Assembly (NCBI GenBank): GCA_020697255.1
Contig: JAJFBE010000006.1
Location: 1-64,000, forward strand
Length of the DNA stretch: 64,000 nucleotides
DNA from: Burkholderiales bacterium
GTDB taxonomy: Bacteria; Pseudomonadota; Gammaproteobacteria; Burkholderiales; UBA11063
Reading direction: 5' to 3'
The notes below the pieces were generated by a model that saw only the letters and a list, made by a program, of their open reading frames with translations, did no database searches and was not told the DNA's origin. Position 1 is the first letter of the stretch; each line of letters begins with the position of its first letter. Positions 37,748-47,685 of the stretch are shown piece by piece. A program made the translations under genes and the position numbers.

Positions 37748-39982
37748 TTAAAACCTACTATTTTTATTACCAAATGACAAATCTATAGTATTGCCGGCCC
37801 CTGCACGTTGCTGTATATTAGCAAAAGAACCGTCATCCCAGATAATTTTTGTTGGTACAGATGGATCTACTTTACATTGCGATTGTGGTAAACAAACTAA
37901 GTTTAAAGTAGTACGCTGGTTATACCTCCATGACGAATCACTAGCTTTTGCAGAATCATTTACAATTCGTAAGCCAAAATCATAATTAACCCCCTTTTTC
38001 TTGACACGTAAATATACTATCTCATTTAACTCGGCAGTACAGCTTGGACAGTCGGTAAGAGCTTCCGCATTGTATAGCTTAATTATAAACTGCTGATTAC
38101 TTGCATCAGTGGGGGCTAGCAAAGTACTCATGATCCTGCCAGATGCATCACCAACAACAGACTCTAATGTAGTATATTTTTGATCTCCTGAAACTACGTA
38201 CGGGGGATATACCGGTACATATTGCCCACTGGTGCCGGTACGGCCCTCTACCTGGGTAACAGTATGCGGAGGATCCATACCAATAGTTTTAACTAATGTG
38301 GAATTTATTAATAAGGGGTAATTAGAGCTCAATGTAATAGCAGATAACTGCACGCCTGGATAATGTGTTGAATCATAAAGTAGAACGCCCTGTGCATCAG
38401 ACACTTTCTTAATGAAGCCAGCAGCATATAACTTACCAAATATATTAGTCATTACATTCCCACTTTCCTTATAGTAATAAGTGCTAGCAGAAAAGCTTTC
38501 TCCATTATAGCAGTTTACCAAAGCATTTGGTCCTCCTTCCGGGGTATTTGGATTAGCATACCATTTTATAACAAATGGCATATTATAAGAGACCAAATTT
38601 CCTCTAACATCTTTTTTTACTGACGGAATATAACATTTATGGTTTATCAATTGGTCAGCAAAATCTTTAGGCAAATTGCCAAGCGGTGGAAACATATTGG
38701 GAGTGATATCATTTTGCCCCAATAAGCCGCCTGCTTTACCAACTAAAGTATTTTTTACAGTTTGCATTTTTGTATTTAACAGATTATTGAGAAAATGTGG
38801 CGCGCTTTCCCAAGGCACAGCGGTCGCCTGCGTATCTGACTCGGTAAAATAAAAGTACTTCATGCTCTTACTCACAAGCCACTGCTGGTCAATATCTCCA
38901 TCCTGAAGTGCTTTTTGGACAACGTTTATCTCATCATTTAGCATAAACTCAGCCTGTTTTTTAGAGAAAAATACCTTTGAAGTCAAATAGTTAATAATTA
39001 AATTTGCATTAATCCTTGAACTTACCACATCCCCAGTCATAATAGCTGGATTAGAAAATGCTTGTTGAAGATCATCTTCTATACCACTTAAGTTATATTT
39101 TAATAATTGATCAAATGAATTAACTTGCGATGTCGTTGATGAGATTAGCTGTGCAAAAGCCAGGTTACTTTCATATTCATGACGGAATCCGCCATTATCT
39201 TGAACAAAATCTGCTAAAGAGCTCTCAGATGCCTGTTGAATTATTTCCTCATACCTATCTACTTTAGCCTGGAAATCATCACGGTTAGATTTAAACGATG
39301 ATATTCTATTATACATATCTTTTATATTTACCAACTGAGCAATATGATCAATGTCATATTGAGCCTTGCTCATTTCACTGTCAAGTATATCAACCCGGTG
39401 GCTAAGTTCAGCTACTACATCCTGTATACTTCCCTTGCCGGCTGCACATGCATCTGCTGCTGCCCCCCTGCCTATATCAAGAAGATATCCTGCCATAAAA
39501 TTGAATGGGGGTGGGAACAATGCACCAAAACCTGATAATCCTCCAAAAATATCATTCATTTCTATTGGATCACAGAGATTATTATTTGAGGAAGTATTTG
39601 TCAATAACTTACCTATTGCCATTTTTCTACCTACTCCATATGGCCAAAAATAACTTGCAATTTTGGCATCCCGCAAACCAAAAAAATTGAAGGTGAGATC
39701 ACCTTGAATTTTAGATTCATCAATTTTTACATTACATATTCTGGAACAACTAACTATTTTGTTATAAATTACCTGCCCATTACTTAATGAAACTGTAATT
39801 TTAGCTACTTTTTTACCTGTATCATTTAGGATACTAAAAGAATTATCTGGCTTTGCCAAATCCTGCATATTAGCTGATTGTGTTGTAGAAGTTTGTGGTT
39901 TTCCTCCAACATCATTACACCCATTTAATGTAAACAGGCATAAAGAGAAAAGAAGGAAAAACAATGTTTTCAAATATTTCAT
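37748..39982 (-). CDS. large lipoprotein with central helical bundle, unknown
   Basis: About 744 residues from the ATG at 39982 (a TTG at 39997 would add five). A lipoprotein signal peptide ends with LNGC. A beta-rich N-terminal part is followed by a hydrophobic stretch (GFGALFPPPFNFMAGYLL, about 150-170) and a long helical, coiled-coil region (about 185-270; VDILDSEMSKAQYDIDHIA). The C-terminal half is beta-rich with CPSC and CLPQSQC cysteine motifs. A hydrophobic hairpin plus a long helical bundle recalls alpha-helical pore-forming toxins, but I recognise no family and this is only a structural guess. Confidence 0.7.
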   Translation of the reverse strand: MKYLKTLFFLLFSLCLFTLNGCNDVGGKPQTSTTQSANMQDLAKPDNSFSILNDTGKKVAKITVSLSNGQVIYNKIVSCSRICNVKIDESKIQGDLTFNFFGLRDAKIASYFWPYGVGRKMAIGKLLTNTSSNNNLCDPIEMNDIFGGLSGFGALFPPPFNFMAGYLLDIGRGAAADACAAGKGSIQDVVAELSHRVDILDSEMSKAQYDIDHIAQLVNIKDMYNRISSFKSNRDDFQAKVDRYEEIIQQASESSLADFVQDNGGFRHEYESNLAFAQLISSTTSQVNSFDQLLKYNLSGIEDDLQQAFSNPAIMTGDVVSSRINANLIINYLTSKVFFSKKQAEFMLNDEINVVQKALQDGDIDQQWLVSKSMKYFYFTESDTQATAVPWESAPHFLNNLLNTKMQTVKNTLVGKAGGLLGQNDITPNMFPPLGNLPKDFADQLINHKCYIPSVKKDVRGNLVSYNMPFVIKWYANPNTPEGGPNALVNCYNGESFSASTYYYKESGNVMTNIFGKLYAAGFIKKVSDAQGVLLYDSTHYPGVQLSAITLSSNYPLLINSTLVKTIGMDPPHTVTQVEGRTGTSGQYVPVYPPYVVSGDQKYTTLESVVGDASGRIMSTLLAPTDASNQQFIIKLYNAEALTDCPSCTAELNEIVYLRVKKKGVNYDFGLRIVNDSAKASDSSWRYNQRTTLNLVCLPQSQCKVDPSVPTKIIWDDGSFANIQQRAGAGNTIDLSFGNKNSRF

Positions 39983-40218
39983 AGTGTCACATCTCAAAAA
40001 ATTGTTTATATGTTTACTCTATAATTAAAGTATTTCACATTGCAAGCCAAATTCCTGCAATCTGTAGTACCCTAACGCTTCTATACATATTATAAGGGGT
40101 TTTTTGATATTTTAAAACCTAAATTTTAAGTATAAATTTAATGACTCCGGGACCTTTGTCATTATGACTAGAGAAGAAGATATTTAACACATGGAAGGTA
40201 TTGTACAATATTTTTTAG

Positions 40219-41025
40219 CTAATTGACATTAACTATTACATTTAATACTTTATTATGTAATTCAATATTACTACTGGCTAAACACTGACCGCTAAAGCCA
40301 GAGGTTATCGGCCCTCCATCCCAGGTAGTAATTACACCACCGCTGGCGGTTATAATTGGCATAAGCGCTGCCACATCATAATACTGTAATTGTGATTCCA
40401 TAATTACATCAATATGCCCGCTGGCTAGTAGAGCATAGGCATAGGCATCCCCGCCCCATGAACAAACCCTTACTCTAGATTTAAGGTGATTAAATCTTAT
40501 TAGCTCATCGGCAGTGAACATATCCGGAGTTGTAGCATTAAGGCGTACACTTGCCATGTCTATAATTTTGCTTGCATATATCGGTTTGGCCCTAAATTCG
40601 TGCTTTGGCGGTAATGACAAGTAAGAGCCTATATCCGTTATACCAATAAAGCGCTCGCCACTTATCGGTTGATCGATAATGCCAAGTAACGGCTTGTCAT
40701 TTTTAGTTAAAGCAATTAAAGTAGTAAAAGTAGGCTTACCGGTAGTAAAGGCGATTGTTCCATCAATTGGGTCAATTACCCAGGCATATTCTTCTGAAGA
40801 TCCGGCTTGGGTTGCGTACTCTTCACCAATAATAGTATGCCCAGGATAGCTAGCTTTTATCATTTGGCGTAATGTAGATTCAATCTCCAAATCAACTTTA
40901 GTTACCGGAAAATTACCAGTTTTAAGATCAATTACCAGATTTTGCCGGAAATAACGGCGGCTAATAGATGCCGCCGAATCTGCCAACAAATTGGCAAATA
41001 AATATAATTCATCATTTAATTGCAC
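40219..41025 (-). CDS. hisN: histidinol-phosphatase, inositol monophosphatase family
   Basis: A 268-residue metal-dependent phosphatase with IIGEEYAT (Glu68/69), VIDPIDGTIAF (Asp85, Asp88) and YYDVAALMPI. The stretch WGGDAYAYALLASGHIDVIME followed by GGVITTWDG is characteristic of the HisN type of histidinol-phosphatase rather than of SuhB or CysQ. HisB in this genome (fused to HisC) lacks the phosphatase domain, so this gene completes the pathway encoded at 22.8-33.7 kb. It follows degP on the same strand with a 7-bp gap. Confidence 0.85.
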   Translation of the reverse strand: MQLNDELYLFANLLADSAASISRRYFRQNLVIDLKTGNFPVTKVDLEIESTLRQMIKASYPGHTIIGEEYATQAGSSEEYAWVIDPIDGTIAFTTGKPTFTTLIALTKNDKPLLGIIDQPISGERFIGITDIGSYLSLPPKHEFRAKPIYASKIIDMASVRLNATTPDMFTADELIRFNHLKSRVRVCSWGGDAYAYALLASGHIDVIMESQLQYYDVAALMPIITASGGVITTWDGGPITSGFSGQCLASSNIELHNKVLNVIVNVN

Positions 41026-41032
41026 TGATGTT

Positions 41033-42484
41033 TTAGCCTAAAGTTATAAACATTTGCTGGTTATTCCGCGAAATCAGTAACACAACCGCAGTACTATTAC
41101 CTACAATAGCTTTTGCTTTGGCAGCACTACCTACCGGTATATTGTTAATTGATAGTATTATATCACCCGGAATAATACCTGACATCCTGGCCAGATCAGC
41201 AGCCTTAGTTACAAGCACCCCGGCCCCAAGACGCATTTTGTCACGTGTTTTAGCATCAATATCAGACAAAGTTAAGCCAAATTTATCCAATTGTACAGAA
41301 TTAGAGCTGCCTGGCTTAGCATTATCAGCCAGCAACTGGTTATCCGCGCCAGATAAAGTTGCTGTAATTGTCATAGTTTTATTATTTCTAAATACTTCTA
41401 GATCAATTTTATCACCGGGTTTTTTACTGCCTACAATTAGCGGCAGCGCACCTACGTCATCTAATAATTTACCATCAGCTTTTAGAATAATATCCCCAAC
41501 TTTTATTCCGGCTTTTTCCGCTCCACTATCTGGAACAATATTGGCTACCAATGCCCCCATCGGTTTACTCAATCCAAATGATTTGGCTAATTGCTTGGTA
41601 ACTGGCTGGAATTGCACTCCTAACTGACCATGGCTAACTTTACCATATTGCTTTAATTGGCCAACTATATTCATTGCAATATCAATAGGAATAGAAAAGC
41701 TAATTCCCATATAACCGCCGCTACGGCTATATATCTGCGAGTTCATCCCTACCACCTGCTCTTTTAAATTAAACAATGGCCCACCTGAATTTCCAGGGTT
41801 TATCGGTACATCTGTTTGAATAAACGGTACATAATTATCACTTGGTAAATTACGTCCTTTAGCTGAGACGATACCCTGCGTTACGGAGTTATCAAAACCA
41901 AATGGTGCACCCATTGCTGCAACCCATTCACCAACCTCCAGTTGATTAGGATCGCCAATTTTAACCGTTGGTAAGCCAGTAGCATTTACTTTTAATAAAG
42001 CGATATCTGTCTTAGTATCCAAGCCAATTAACTTAGCATCCAGCTCCTGTTTATCAGCTGTTTTAACCGTAATTTTTTTGGCATCTGCCACCACATGTGC
42101 ATTAGTTAAAATATAACCATCTGAGCTAATAATAAATCCGGAGCCAAGTGCATGTCGCACCTGTGGCTGTGGTTCTTGTTGTCCAGGCTGCCCAGGTATA
42201 AGACGTTTAAACAGCTCAGATAATGGATCATCCGGATCAAGACCATCAATCTGGTTATCAGTCGAGGATGTCTGTACTGCCTCAGTAGTAATATTTACTA
42301 CAGTATTTCCCACATGCTTAACCAAAGCACTAAAGTTTGGTAGTTCCATCTGGGTTTTTTCTACATTTTGGGTTACTTCTTTTTTAACCACAATTGGCTC
42401 ATTTTTAGCTGCTTCCTCTTTTGTGCAGGCTGATACAAGCAAAATACTAGATAAAATAGTCAATAATAATTTCTTCTTAGCCAT
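41033..42484 (-). CDS. degP: Do-family periplasmic serine protease, predicted lipoprotein
   Basis: A 483-residue protein with the DegP/DegQ/MucD layout: trypsin-like domain with His130 (TNAHVV), Asp160 (TKTDIALLKV) and Ser233 (GNSGGPLF), then two PDZ domains (about 285-375 and 400-483). The N-terminus is a lipoprotein signal (LLVSAC, Cys20), so it is probably membrane-anchored in the periplasm. It degrades or refolds damaged envelope proteins. It is upstream of hisN with a 7-bp gap. The choice between the degP, degQ and mucD names is not firm. Confidence 0.9.
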   Translation of the reverse strand: MAKKKLLLTILSSILLVSACTKEEAAKNEPIVVKKEVTQNVEKTQMELPNFSALVKHVGNTVVNITTEAVQTSSTDNQIDGLDPDDPLSELFKRLIPGQPGQQEPQPQVRHALGSGFIISSDGYILTNAHVVADAKKITVKTADKQELDAKLIGLDTKTDIALLKVNATGLPTVKIGDPNQLEVGEWVAAMGAPFGFDNSVTQGIVSAKGRNLPSDNYVPFIQTDVPINPGNSGGPLFNLKEQVVGMNSQIYSRSGGYMGISFSIPIDIAMNIVGQLKQYGKVSHGQLGVQFQPVTKQLAKSFGLSKPMGALVANIVPDSGAEKAGIKVGDIILKADGKLLDDVGALPLIVGSKKPGDKIDLEVFRNNKTMTITATLSGADNQLLADNAKPGSSNSVQLDKFGLTLSDIDAKTRDKMRLGAGVLVTKAADLARMSGIIPGDIILSINNIPVGSAAKAKAIVGNSTAVVLLISRNNQQMFITLG

Positions 42485-42565
42485 TTTATTAAATACTCCT
42501 ATAATATTAATCTACAGGATATTATTATAGTACTTTTTACTACTTTTATCAAGCCTAAACTAATT

Positions 42566-42594
42566 AAAAAGGCGCAAACAAAGTGCGCCTTTTT
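42566..42594 (-). terminator. intrinsic terminator after gloA
   Basis: AAAAAGGCGCA (42566-42576) and TGCGCCTTTTT (42584-42594) form an 11-bp stem with a 7-base loop. On the minus strand it ends in a T run. It ends the dnaB-nth-gloA transcription unit and lies before degP. Confidence 0.85.
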
Positions 42595-42595
42595 A

Positions 42596-43027
42596 TTAAG
42601 TATTACCAAAGTCGAGCCGGGCGTGCATCGTACTAAAATCGGATTTCTTCTCGATTAGCTCTATTTTATACCCGGTTGGATCTTCAATAAAAGCTATCGC
42701 CCGCGTACCACCAAATTTCATTGGTCCAGGTTCACGAGTTACCTTAACGCCAAATTCGCGTGCTTTATCACATGCTTTATATATATCCGGAACTTCAATT
42801 GCTATATGCCCAAAAGCACTACCTAAATCATATTTATCTACACCCCAGTTATAGGTTAATTCAATTACAGTATCTTCATCTTCTGTTCCATAGCCAACAA
42901 ATACTAAGGTAAATTTGCCATCTGGGTAATCAGTTCTTTTTATTTCTTCCATATCAAATACTTCACAATAAAATTTAACAGATCTTTCTAAATCGGTTAC
43001 CCGTAGCATAGTATGTAGTATTCTCAT
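42596..43027 (-). CDS. gloA: lactoylglutathione lyase (glyoxalase I)
   Basis: Converts the methylglyoxal-glutathione adduct to S-lactoylglutathione. The 143-residue protein starts [10 protein letters not shown] (metal ligand His5). It carries [16 protein letters not shown] (metal Glu, then the glutathione region), [10 protein letters not shown] (metal His) and GYKIELIEK (metal Glu). All four metal ligands of the nickel-type enzyme are visible. The start overlaps the nth stop by 4 bp, so it is in an operon with nth and dnaB. Confidence 0.92.
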   Translation of the reverse strand: MRILHTMLRVTDLERSVKFYCEVFDMEEIKRTDYPDGKFTLVFVGYGTEDEDTVIELTYNWGVDKYDLGSAFGHIAIEVPDIYKACDKAREFGVKVTREPGPMKFGGTRAIAFIEDPTGYKIELIEKKSDFSTMHARLDFGNT

Positions 43028-43668
43028 AGTATCTCCTTTTTATAATAGTCGCAATAATCTCTTATCTTACATATTTCACATTCCGGCTTTCGGGCTTTAC
43101 ATATATAACGTCCATGTAAAATTAACCAATGATGTGCATCGCGCTTAAATTCTGGCAGGACCACTTTAAACAATTTAGCTTCAACTTCATCCGGTGTCTT
43201 ACCCTTAGCTATCCCAAGACGGTTACTAACCCGGAAAACATGTGTATCTACAGCTATTTCATGATGTCCAAACAAAGTATTCAATATAACATTAGCAGTT
43301 TTTCTACCCACCCCAGGCAGTGCAATAAGTGCTTCGAAATTTTCCGGTACTATTGAATTATGTTTGGCAATTAATTGTTCACATAAACCAATTATATTTT
43401 TTGTTTTATTTCTATAGAAATTTAACGATTTAACATAAGGCTCAAGCCCTGTAACGCCAAGAGCTAAAATTTTCCCAGGCGTATTTGCTATGGGAAATAA
43501 TTTGGCCGTTGCCTTATTTACACCAACATCTGTAGCCTGAGCTGATAACACAACTGAAACTAACAATTCAAACGGTGATGAGTATACCAACTCAGTAGTG
43601 GGATTTGGATTTTGCTCACGCAAAATTGTAAAAATCTGCTGTGCCTGTAAAACTCTACTCTTCGTCAT
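43024..43668 (-). CDS. nth: endonuclease III
   Basis: DNA glycosylase/AP lyase for oxidised pyrimidines. The 214-residue protein has the helix-hairpin-helix [13 protein letters not shown] with the catalytic Lys, [11 protein letters not shown] with the catalytic Asp, and the 4Fe-4S cluster spacing Cys-x6-Cys-x2-Cys-x5-Cys in [17 protein letters not shown]. Length equals E. coli Nth (211). It overlaps dnaB by 14 bp upstream and gloA by 4 bp downstream. Confidence 0.95.
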   Translation of the reverse strand: MTKSRVLQAQQIFTILREQNPNPTTELVYSSPFELLVSVVLSAQATDVGVNKATAKLFPIANTPGKILALGVTGLEPYVKSLNFYRNKTKNIIGLCEQLIAKHNSIVPENFEALIALPGVGRKTANVILNTLFGHHEIAVDTHVFRVSNRLGIAKGKTPDEVEAKLFKVVLPEFKRDAHHWLILHGRYICKARKPECEICKIRDYCDYYKKEIL

Positions 43669-45025
43669 AACTCAAATATGGATTTTCAAAACGGGTATAC
43701 TTATTAATAAAGGCTAATTTTACTAACCCCGTTGAACCGCTACGATTTTTGGCTATATTAACCTCAGCTAAATTACCATCCTTACTCTCCGGATTATAGT
43801 ATGAATCGCGGTATAACAGCAAAATTATATCGGCATCCTGCTCCAATGCACCAGATTCACGCAAGTCAGCAATATTCGGACGTTTATCATTCCTGCTTTC
43901 TACCTCCCGGTTTAACTGGGATAATAAAAGTATTGGCACATTTAATTCTAATGCCAACGATTTTAATGAACGCGAAATATCTGCAACTTCCTGTGCCCTA
44001 TTCGTATTTTTATTTGTACCTAAACCAGACATAATTTGTACATAATCAATTACAATTAAACCTAAATCCCCTACCTGATCTTTAAGCCGCCTAACACGGG
44101 CTCGCAAATCAATAACATTAATCCCCGGTGATTCATTAATGTATATTGGTGCATGTTTTAATTCATTCATTGCCAGATATAACTTATCCATATCATCATA
44201 AGTCAAATCCCCGCGTTTAATAGCACTTTGATCTACCCTGGCAGCTGAACTAAGTAAACGCCCTACTAATTGTTCCCCCGTCATTTCAAGGGAAAAAACC
44301 GCAACTGGCAGCTTATTTTTTAATGCTACATTCTCAGCAATATTTAGCGCAAATGCTGTTTTTCCCATACCCGGGCGACCTGCAATAATGATTAGCTCGC
44401 CCCTTTGTAAACCAGATGTCATATCATCCAGATGAGTGTAGTGAGTTGCAATACCTGTAACAGCATTTTTATCTTCCCGCTGAGACATGGTGATCACGCG
44501 CTCAATTACATTATCCAATAGTTCCTGCAAATTAAAAAAGCGTTTGTTATTAGTATTAACATCTTTTATCTTAAATATTTTTTGTTCTGCTTCATCAAGT
44601 ATCAAGTCTATATCCCGCCCATTTGGTGTATACGCACTTTCAGCTATTTCTGAACCTGCCTTAACTAAATCACGCAGCACATATCTTTCACGCACAATAT
44701 CAGCATAACTTTTTATATTAGCACTACTGGCTGTTGCTTCAACCAAGCTATTAATATAATCGTATCCACCAACATATTCTATTTCGTTATTTTGATGTAA
44801 AGAATCGGCAACTGTCAGAGCATCTACGTTACGATTAAAACTTTTTAACTTAACAATATGATGAAAAATCATCTGGTGTTCTTTACGATAAAAATGTGCC
44901 TCATGCAGTACACCAGCAATATTTATATACGAATCTTCATCAACTAAAATGCATCCCAAAAGCATCTGCTCTGCCTCTACCGAATGCGGTGGGGTTTTTA
45001 AAACCACATCTGTACTCATTTCCAT
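43655..45025 (-). CDS. dnaB: replicative DNA helicase DnaB
   Basis: Hexameric helicase that unwinds DNA at the fork. The 456-residue protein has the N-terminal primase-interaction domain (PPHSVEAEQMLLGCIL, 12-27) and the RecA-like domain with Walker A GRPGMGKTAFALN, VFSLEM, Walker B VIDYVQIMSG and the arginine-finger region KNRSGSTG. It begins the dnaB-nth-gloA unit. No intein or insertion is visible. Confidence 0.96.
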   Translation of the reverse strand: MEMSTDVVLKTPPHSVEAEQMLLGCILVDEDSYINIAGVLHEAHFYRKEHQMIFHHIVKLKSFNRNVDALTVADSLHQNNEIEYVGGYDYINSLVEATASSANIKSYADIVRERYVLRDLVKAGSEIAESAYTPNGRDIDLILDEAEQKIFKIKDVNTNNKRFFNLQELLDNVIERVITMSQREDKNAVTGIATHYTHLDDMTSGLQRGELIIIAGRPGMGKTAFALNIAENVALKNKLPVAVFSLEMTGEQLVGRLLSSAARVDQSAIKRGDLTYDDMDKLYLAMNELKHAPIYINESPGINVIDLRARVRRLKDQVGDLGLIVIDYVQIMSGLGTNKNTNRAQEVADISRSLKSLALELNVPILLLSQLNREVESRNDKRPNIADLRESGALEQDADIILLLYRDSYYNPESKDGNLAEVNIAKNRSGSTGLVKLAFINKYTRFENPYLSYDEE

Positions 45026-45040
45026 TATAAATTTACCTAA

Positions 45041-45835
45041 TCAAATAAAACTAAATCGTCCGGAAAACAGCTCATATATCGATACTAATACATTTATCAA
45101 TACTACCGTCATAAAAAATGGCCTGACAACTTTTGAACCCTTGGATATTACAAACCTGGCGCCAAATGCACTACCAATTAATGAACCAACTGCCATCGTG
45201 ATGCCAAAAGTAAAATTTACTTTCCCGTAATATGAAAAGATTATAAATGAAAAAACATTACTTTTTAAATTTAATACCTTGGCATAACCAGATGCATCAA
45301 GAAATGTATAGCCCAGAAAAAATACAATTGCAATTATCCAGAAATTACCCGTTCCCGGTCCAAAAAATGCATCATAAAAACCCAGAATAAACCCAAACAG
45401 GGGAAAAAACCAAACTTCATCCATTCGTTTTTTACCTGGCATTACCCCCAATTGTTTATTAAATAAATTAAACAAAAATACCCCGGACATCAAAACAGGA
45501 ACAACAAATGTCATAAATTTATTAGATACATAATTTACTGTTATAGCACCACTAACAGCTCCGATTAAGCCAAGGACTAATCCTCGATAAACCGTTACAA
45601 AATTAATATATCCGGCCTTGTAATAACTTCTAACCGCCATTGCAGTACCACAGGTTGACTGAAGCTTATTAGTACCAAATATAAAAGCCATGGGCATCCC
45701 GGTATAAATTAATGCAGGTACAGTAATTAACCCACCGCCACCAGCAACAGCATCAATAAAGCCAGCTAAAAAGGCCATAAATAGCAAAAATGCTAAAAGT
45801 ATGAGGTAATGGTGGCTAAAAAATTCTGTTATCAT
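45041..45835 (-). CDS. TauE/SafE (TSUP) family membrane transporter
   Basis: A 264-residue inner-membrane protein with about eight transmembrane helices. The family's N-terminal repeat motif is GFIDAVAGGGGLITVPAL (about 25-42), and the second repeat motif GFYDAFFGPGTGNF lies near 150. TSUP members export or import sulfonates, sulfite or other small organic anions. The substrate is not readable here. Its stop lies 15 bp upstream of dnaB in the same direction. It is divergent from the methyltransferase gene. Confidence 0.88.
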   Translation of the reverse strand: MITEFFSHHYLILLAFLLFMAFLAGFIDAVAGGGGLITVPALIYTGMPMAFIFGTNKLQSTCGTAMAVRSYYKAGYINFVTVYRGLVLGLIGAVSGAITVNYVSNKFMTFVVPVLMSGVFLFNLFNKQLGVMPGKKRMDEVWFFPLFGFILGFYDAFFGPGTGNFWIIAIVFFLGYTFLDASGYAKVLNLKSNVFSFIIFSYYGKVNFTFGITMAVGSLIGSAFGARFVISKGSKVVRPFFMTVVLINVLVSIYELFSGRFSFI

Positions 45836-45859
45836 ATGCTCTTTGTCTTTGAATCCTGG

Positions 45860-45905
45860 ACTTTGTCAGTCCCTATGGATTCCAATTTCTTAGGGAATGA
45901 CAAAT
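45860..45905. repeat. degenerate palindromic repeat
   Basis: GGATTCCAATTTCTTAGGGAATGACA (read in two parts: GGATTCC and GGGAATGACA) fits the ends of the GATTCCCGC...GGGAATGAC family but the arms are mutated. It sits between divergent TauE and methyltransferase genes and inside an open frame that extends the methyltransferase upstream, which I take as non-coding. Confidence 0.4.
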
Positions 45906-45946
45906 TATGTTATAATCCAATACTATACCTTTTTGGATATAACCCT

Positions 45947-46654
45947 ATGTCAAAATTAGATGATTTACAACACTGGTTTTTAAATAGCCCTCTTGGGCGT
46001 AATATTTTGGCTACAGAAGAAGTATTTTACCACAATAGTACCCAAAATATTTTTGGTTATTATGCTATCCAAACTGGATTACCCCAAATTAATTTTCTTT
46101 CAAACAATAAGATTTCATCAAAAATGTCCTTGGGGCGGGACATTAGCTGTGATCTACAATTTTTACCTTTTGAGACTAATAGCATTGATTTGATTATATG
46201 TCCACATACCCTTGAATTTACTCCTAATCACCATATTTTTTTACAGGAGTGCTACCGGATTTTAATACCCAAGGGTAAAATTATAGTTAGTAACTTTAAT
46301 CCTAGAAGCCTGCTTGCAGTTTTTGGCAAAGCTAATCCTATTTTAAAACAAATAAATTACATTAGTGTAAGCAACTTGCAACAACAATTATCTACCTTAA
46401 ACTTTAATATCTGTGGCGGTAAATTCTTCAACTACCTGCCCCCATTTAACAGTAATAAATATTTACATTATTTTGAATTCTTTAATAAGATAGGTGATAG
46501 ATGGTTTCCAACTTTTGCTAATAGCTATGCTCTTGTTGCAAGTAAAGACGTAGTTACTCCAACATTTGTAGGGACTAGGCGCATGTTTAGCCCAAAACCA
46601 TCATTCGCCCCTAACTTGGGCGTTGCTGGCAGTATAGCAGGTCAAAATGACTAA
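45947..46654 (+). CDS. SAM-dependent methyltransferase next to rnhA (YafS-like)
   Basis: A 235-residue protein. The SAM-binding N-terminal motif is weak. A core with DLIICPHTLEFTPNHHIFLQ and YRILIPKGKIIVSNFNP is typical of Methyltransf_11 enzymes of the kind found directly before rnhA in many Beta- and Gammaproteobacteria (yafS in E. coli). The start at 45947 is preferred; an in-frame ATG at 45809 would run through a repeat and overlap TauE. The stop overlaps the rnhA start. Confidence 0.78.
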   Translation: MSKLDDLQHWFLNSPLGRNILATEEVFYHNSTQNIFGYYAIQTGLPQINFLSNNKISSKMSLGRDISCDLQFLPFETNSIDLIICPHTLEFTPNHHIFLQECYRILIPKGKIIVSNFNPRSLLAVFGKANPILKQINYISVSNLQQQLSTLNFNICGGKFFNYLPPFNSNKYLHYFEFFNKIGDRWFPTFANSYALVASKDVVTPTFVGTRRMFSPKPSFAPNLGVAGSIAGQND

Positions 46655-47084
46655 GCATGTAATCATTCATACTGATGGCGCCTGTAAGGGAAATCCTGGA
46701 ATTGGCTCGTGGGCGGCAACACTTGAATATAAGGGGGTGATAAAAGAAATTTCAGGAGTAATCGAACATACAACAAATAATCAAATGGAATTACGTGCTG
46801 TAATTGAGGCTTTAAAAGCACTCAAAGAGTCATGTTCTATAGAGCTTTATACCGATTCACAGTATGTGCAAAAAGGAATGCTTGAATGGATAAAAACGTG
46901 GAAAATAAAAAATTGGAAAAACGTAAAAAATGTAGAACTCTGGCAGGAGCTTGATGACCTTGCCACGCAACACACAATTTCCTGGCACTGGGTGCGTGGT
47001 CACAGTGGGCATGATGGCAACGAAAGAGTTGATGAGCTAGCTAACCTGGCAATTAAAAACTATCAGTCAGCAAATAACAATTAA
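46647..47084 (+). CDS. rnhA: ribonuclease HI
   Basis: Cleaves RNA in RNA-DNA hybrids. The 145-residue protein has all catalytic carboxylates: Asp10 (HTDGACKGNPG), Glu48 (NNQMELRA), Asp70 (YTDSQYV) and the last Asp in NERVDELAN, plus the basic handle (KTWKIKNWKNVKN). Length is normal. It overlaps the methyltransferase gene by 8 bp. No dnaQ follows, unlike the usual rnhA-dnaQ arrangement. Confidence 0.95.
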   Translation: MTKHVIIHTDGACKGNPGIGSWAATLEYKGVIKEISGVIEHTTNNQMELRAVIEALKALKESCSIELYTDSQYVQKGMLEWIKTWKIKNWKNVKNVELWQELDDLATQHTISWHWVRGHSGHDGNERVDELANLAIKNYQSANNN

Positions 47085-47093
47085 CTTTTACTC

Positions 47094-47435
47094 TTATTCA
47101 ATTAATTGTAGCCAGATTTGAACTGCTTCGTCTATCTGTTGGATTTGTAAAATATTAAGTGCTCCAATTTTCTCACCAATAGCACTTTTATGTACTGTAG
47201 TAATCTTATCAACCATTGCTTGAGAAAGTTTGGCCAAACCATTTTCTTTATTTGGCATTATGTTTATCCTAAACTGTTCAGCATCTACTAGAGTTCCACT
47301 TATTGGTATTATTGTTCAACTTTCGACTCGATTGCCAAATAAACCATTTTGATATGCAATCGCCGGGCGAGGCTTAGATGTATATGCCTGATTTTTACTT
47401 TTTATTATTACAATTTCGCCTTTTTCTAAATCCAA
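47094..47435 (-). pseudogene. MazF/PemK-type toxin gene with internal stop
   Basis: A TTG-started frame (SD GGGAG, 8 bases upstream) encodes a MazF-like protein: DLEKGEIVIIKSK, KPRPAIAYQNGLFGNR, then an in-frame TGA (47318-47316), then TIIPISGTLVDAEQFRI, NGLAKLSQAMVDKITTV and IGEKIGAL. The TGA falls where relatives carry Ser or Thr before the central strand. Apart from that stop the frame is complete to a TAA at 47094, so inactivation looks recent. It follows its antitoxin gene without a gap. MazF toxins are mRNA endonucleases. Confidence 0.8.
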
Positions 47436-47440
47436 TTTAC

Positions 47441-47671
47441 TTACTCCCAATCAATTGCTAAGTCATATAAATCAGCATATTCATTTGCATGGGATTTTTC
47501 ATGATTTGCTATATTTTCTACTGCTTTTACATATGTGTCTATGTTCTTCTTATGCAAGTAAGTTAAAATAAGCTCTTTCAGTAATTGTGACTTGGTTTTA
47601 TGTTGCATTTTTGCCAACAAACCAAATTCAAGTCCTAATTCTGTATCAACTCTAGTAGCTAATGTAGTCAT
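47441..47671 (-). CDS. antitoxin of a MazEF/PemIK-type pair
   Basis: A 76-residue protein. The N-terminal RVDTELGLEFGLLAKMQHKT followed by KSQLLKELI reads as a ribbon-helix-helix DNA-binding domain; the C-terminal tail is acidic (NEYADLYDLAIDWE), as expected for wrapping a toxin. The frame is intact, while the adjacent toxin gene has an internal stop. A palindrome AATGTTAACATT (47686-47697) just upstream is a probable autoregulatory operator. Confidence 0.75.
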   Translation of the reverse strand: MTTLATRVDTELGLEFGLLAKMQHKTKSQLLKELILTYLHKKNIDTYVKAVENIANHEKSHANEYADLYDLAIDWE

Positions 47672-47685
47672 ACCAATTCCTTAAT

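Noticed and set aside
45809-45946. N-terminal extension of the rnhA-linked methyltransferase
   Set aside because: It runs through a degenerate repeat and overlaps the divergent TauE gene; the ATG at 45947 fits the family length.
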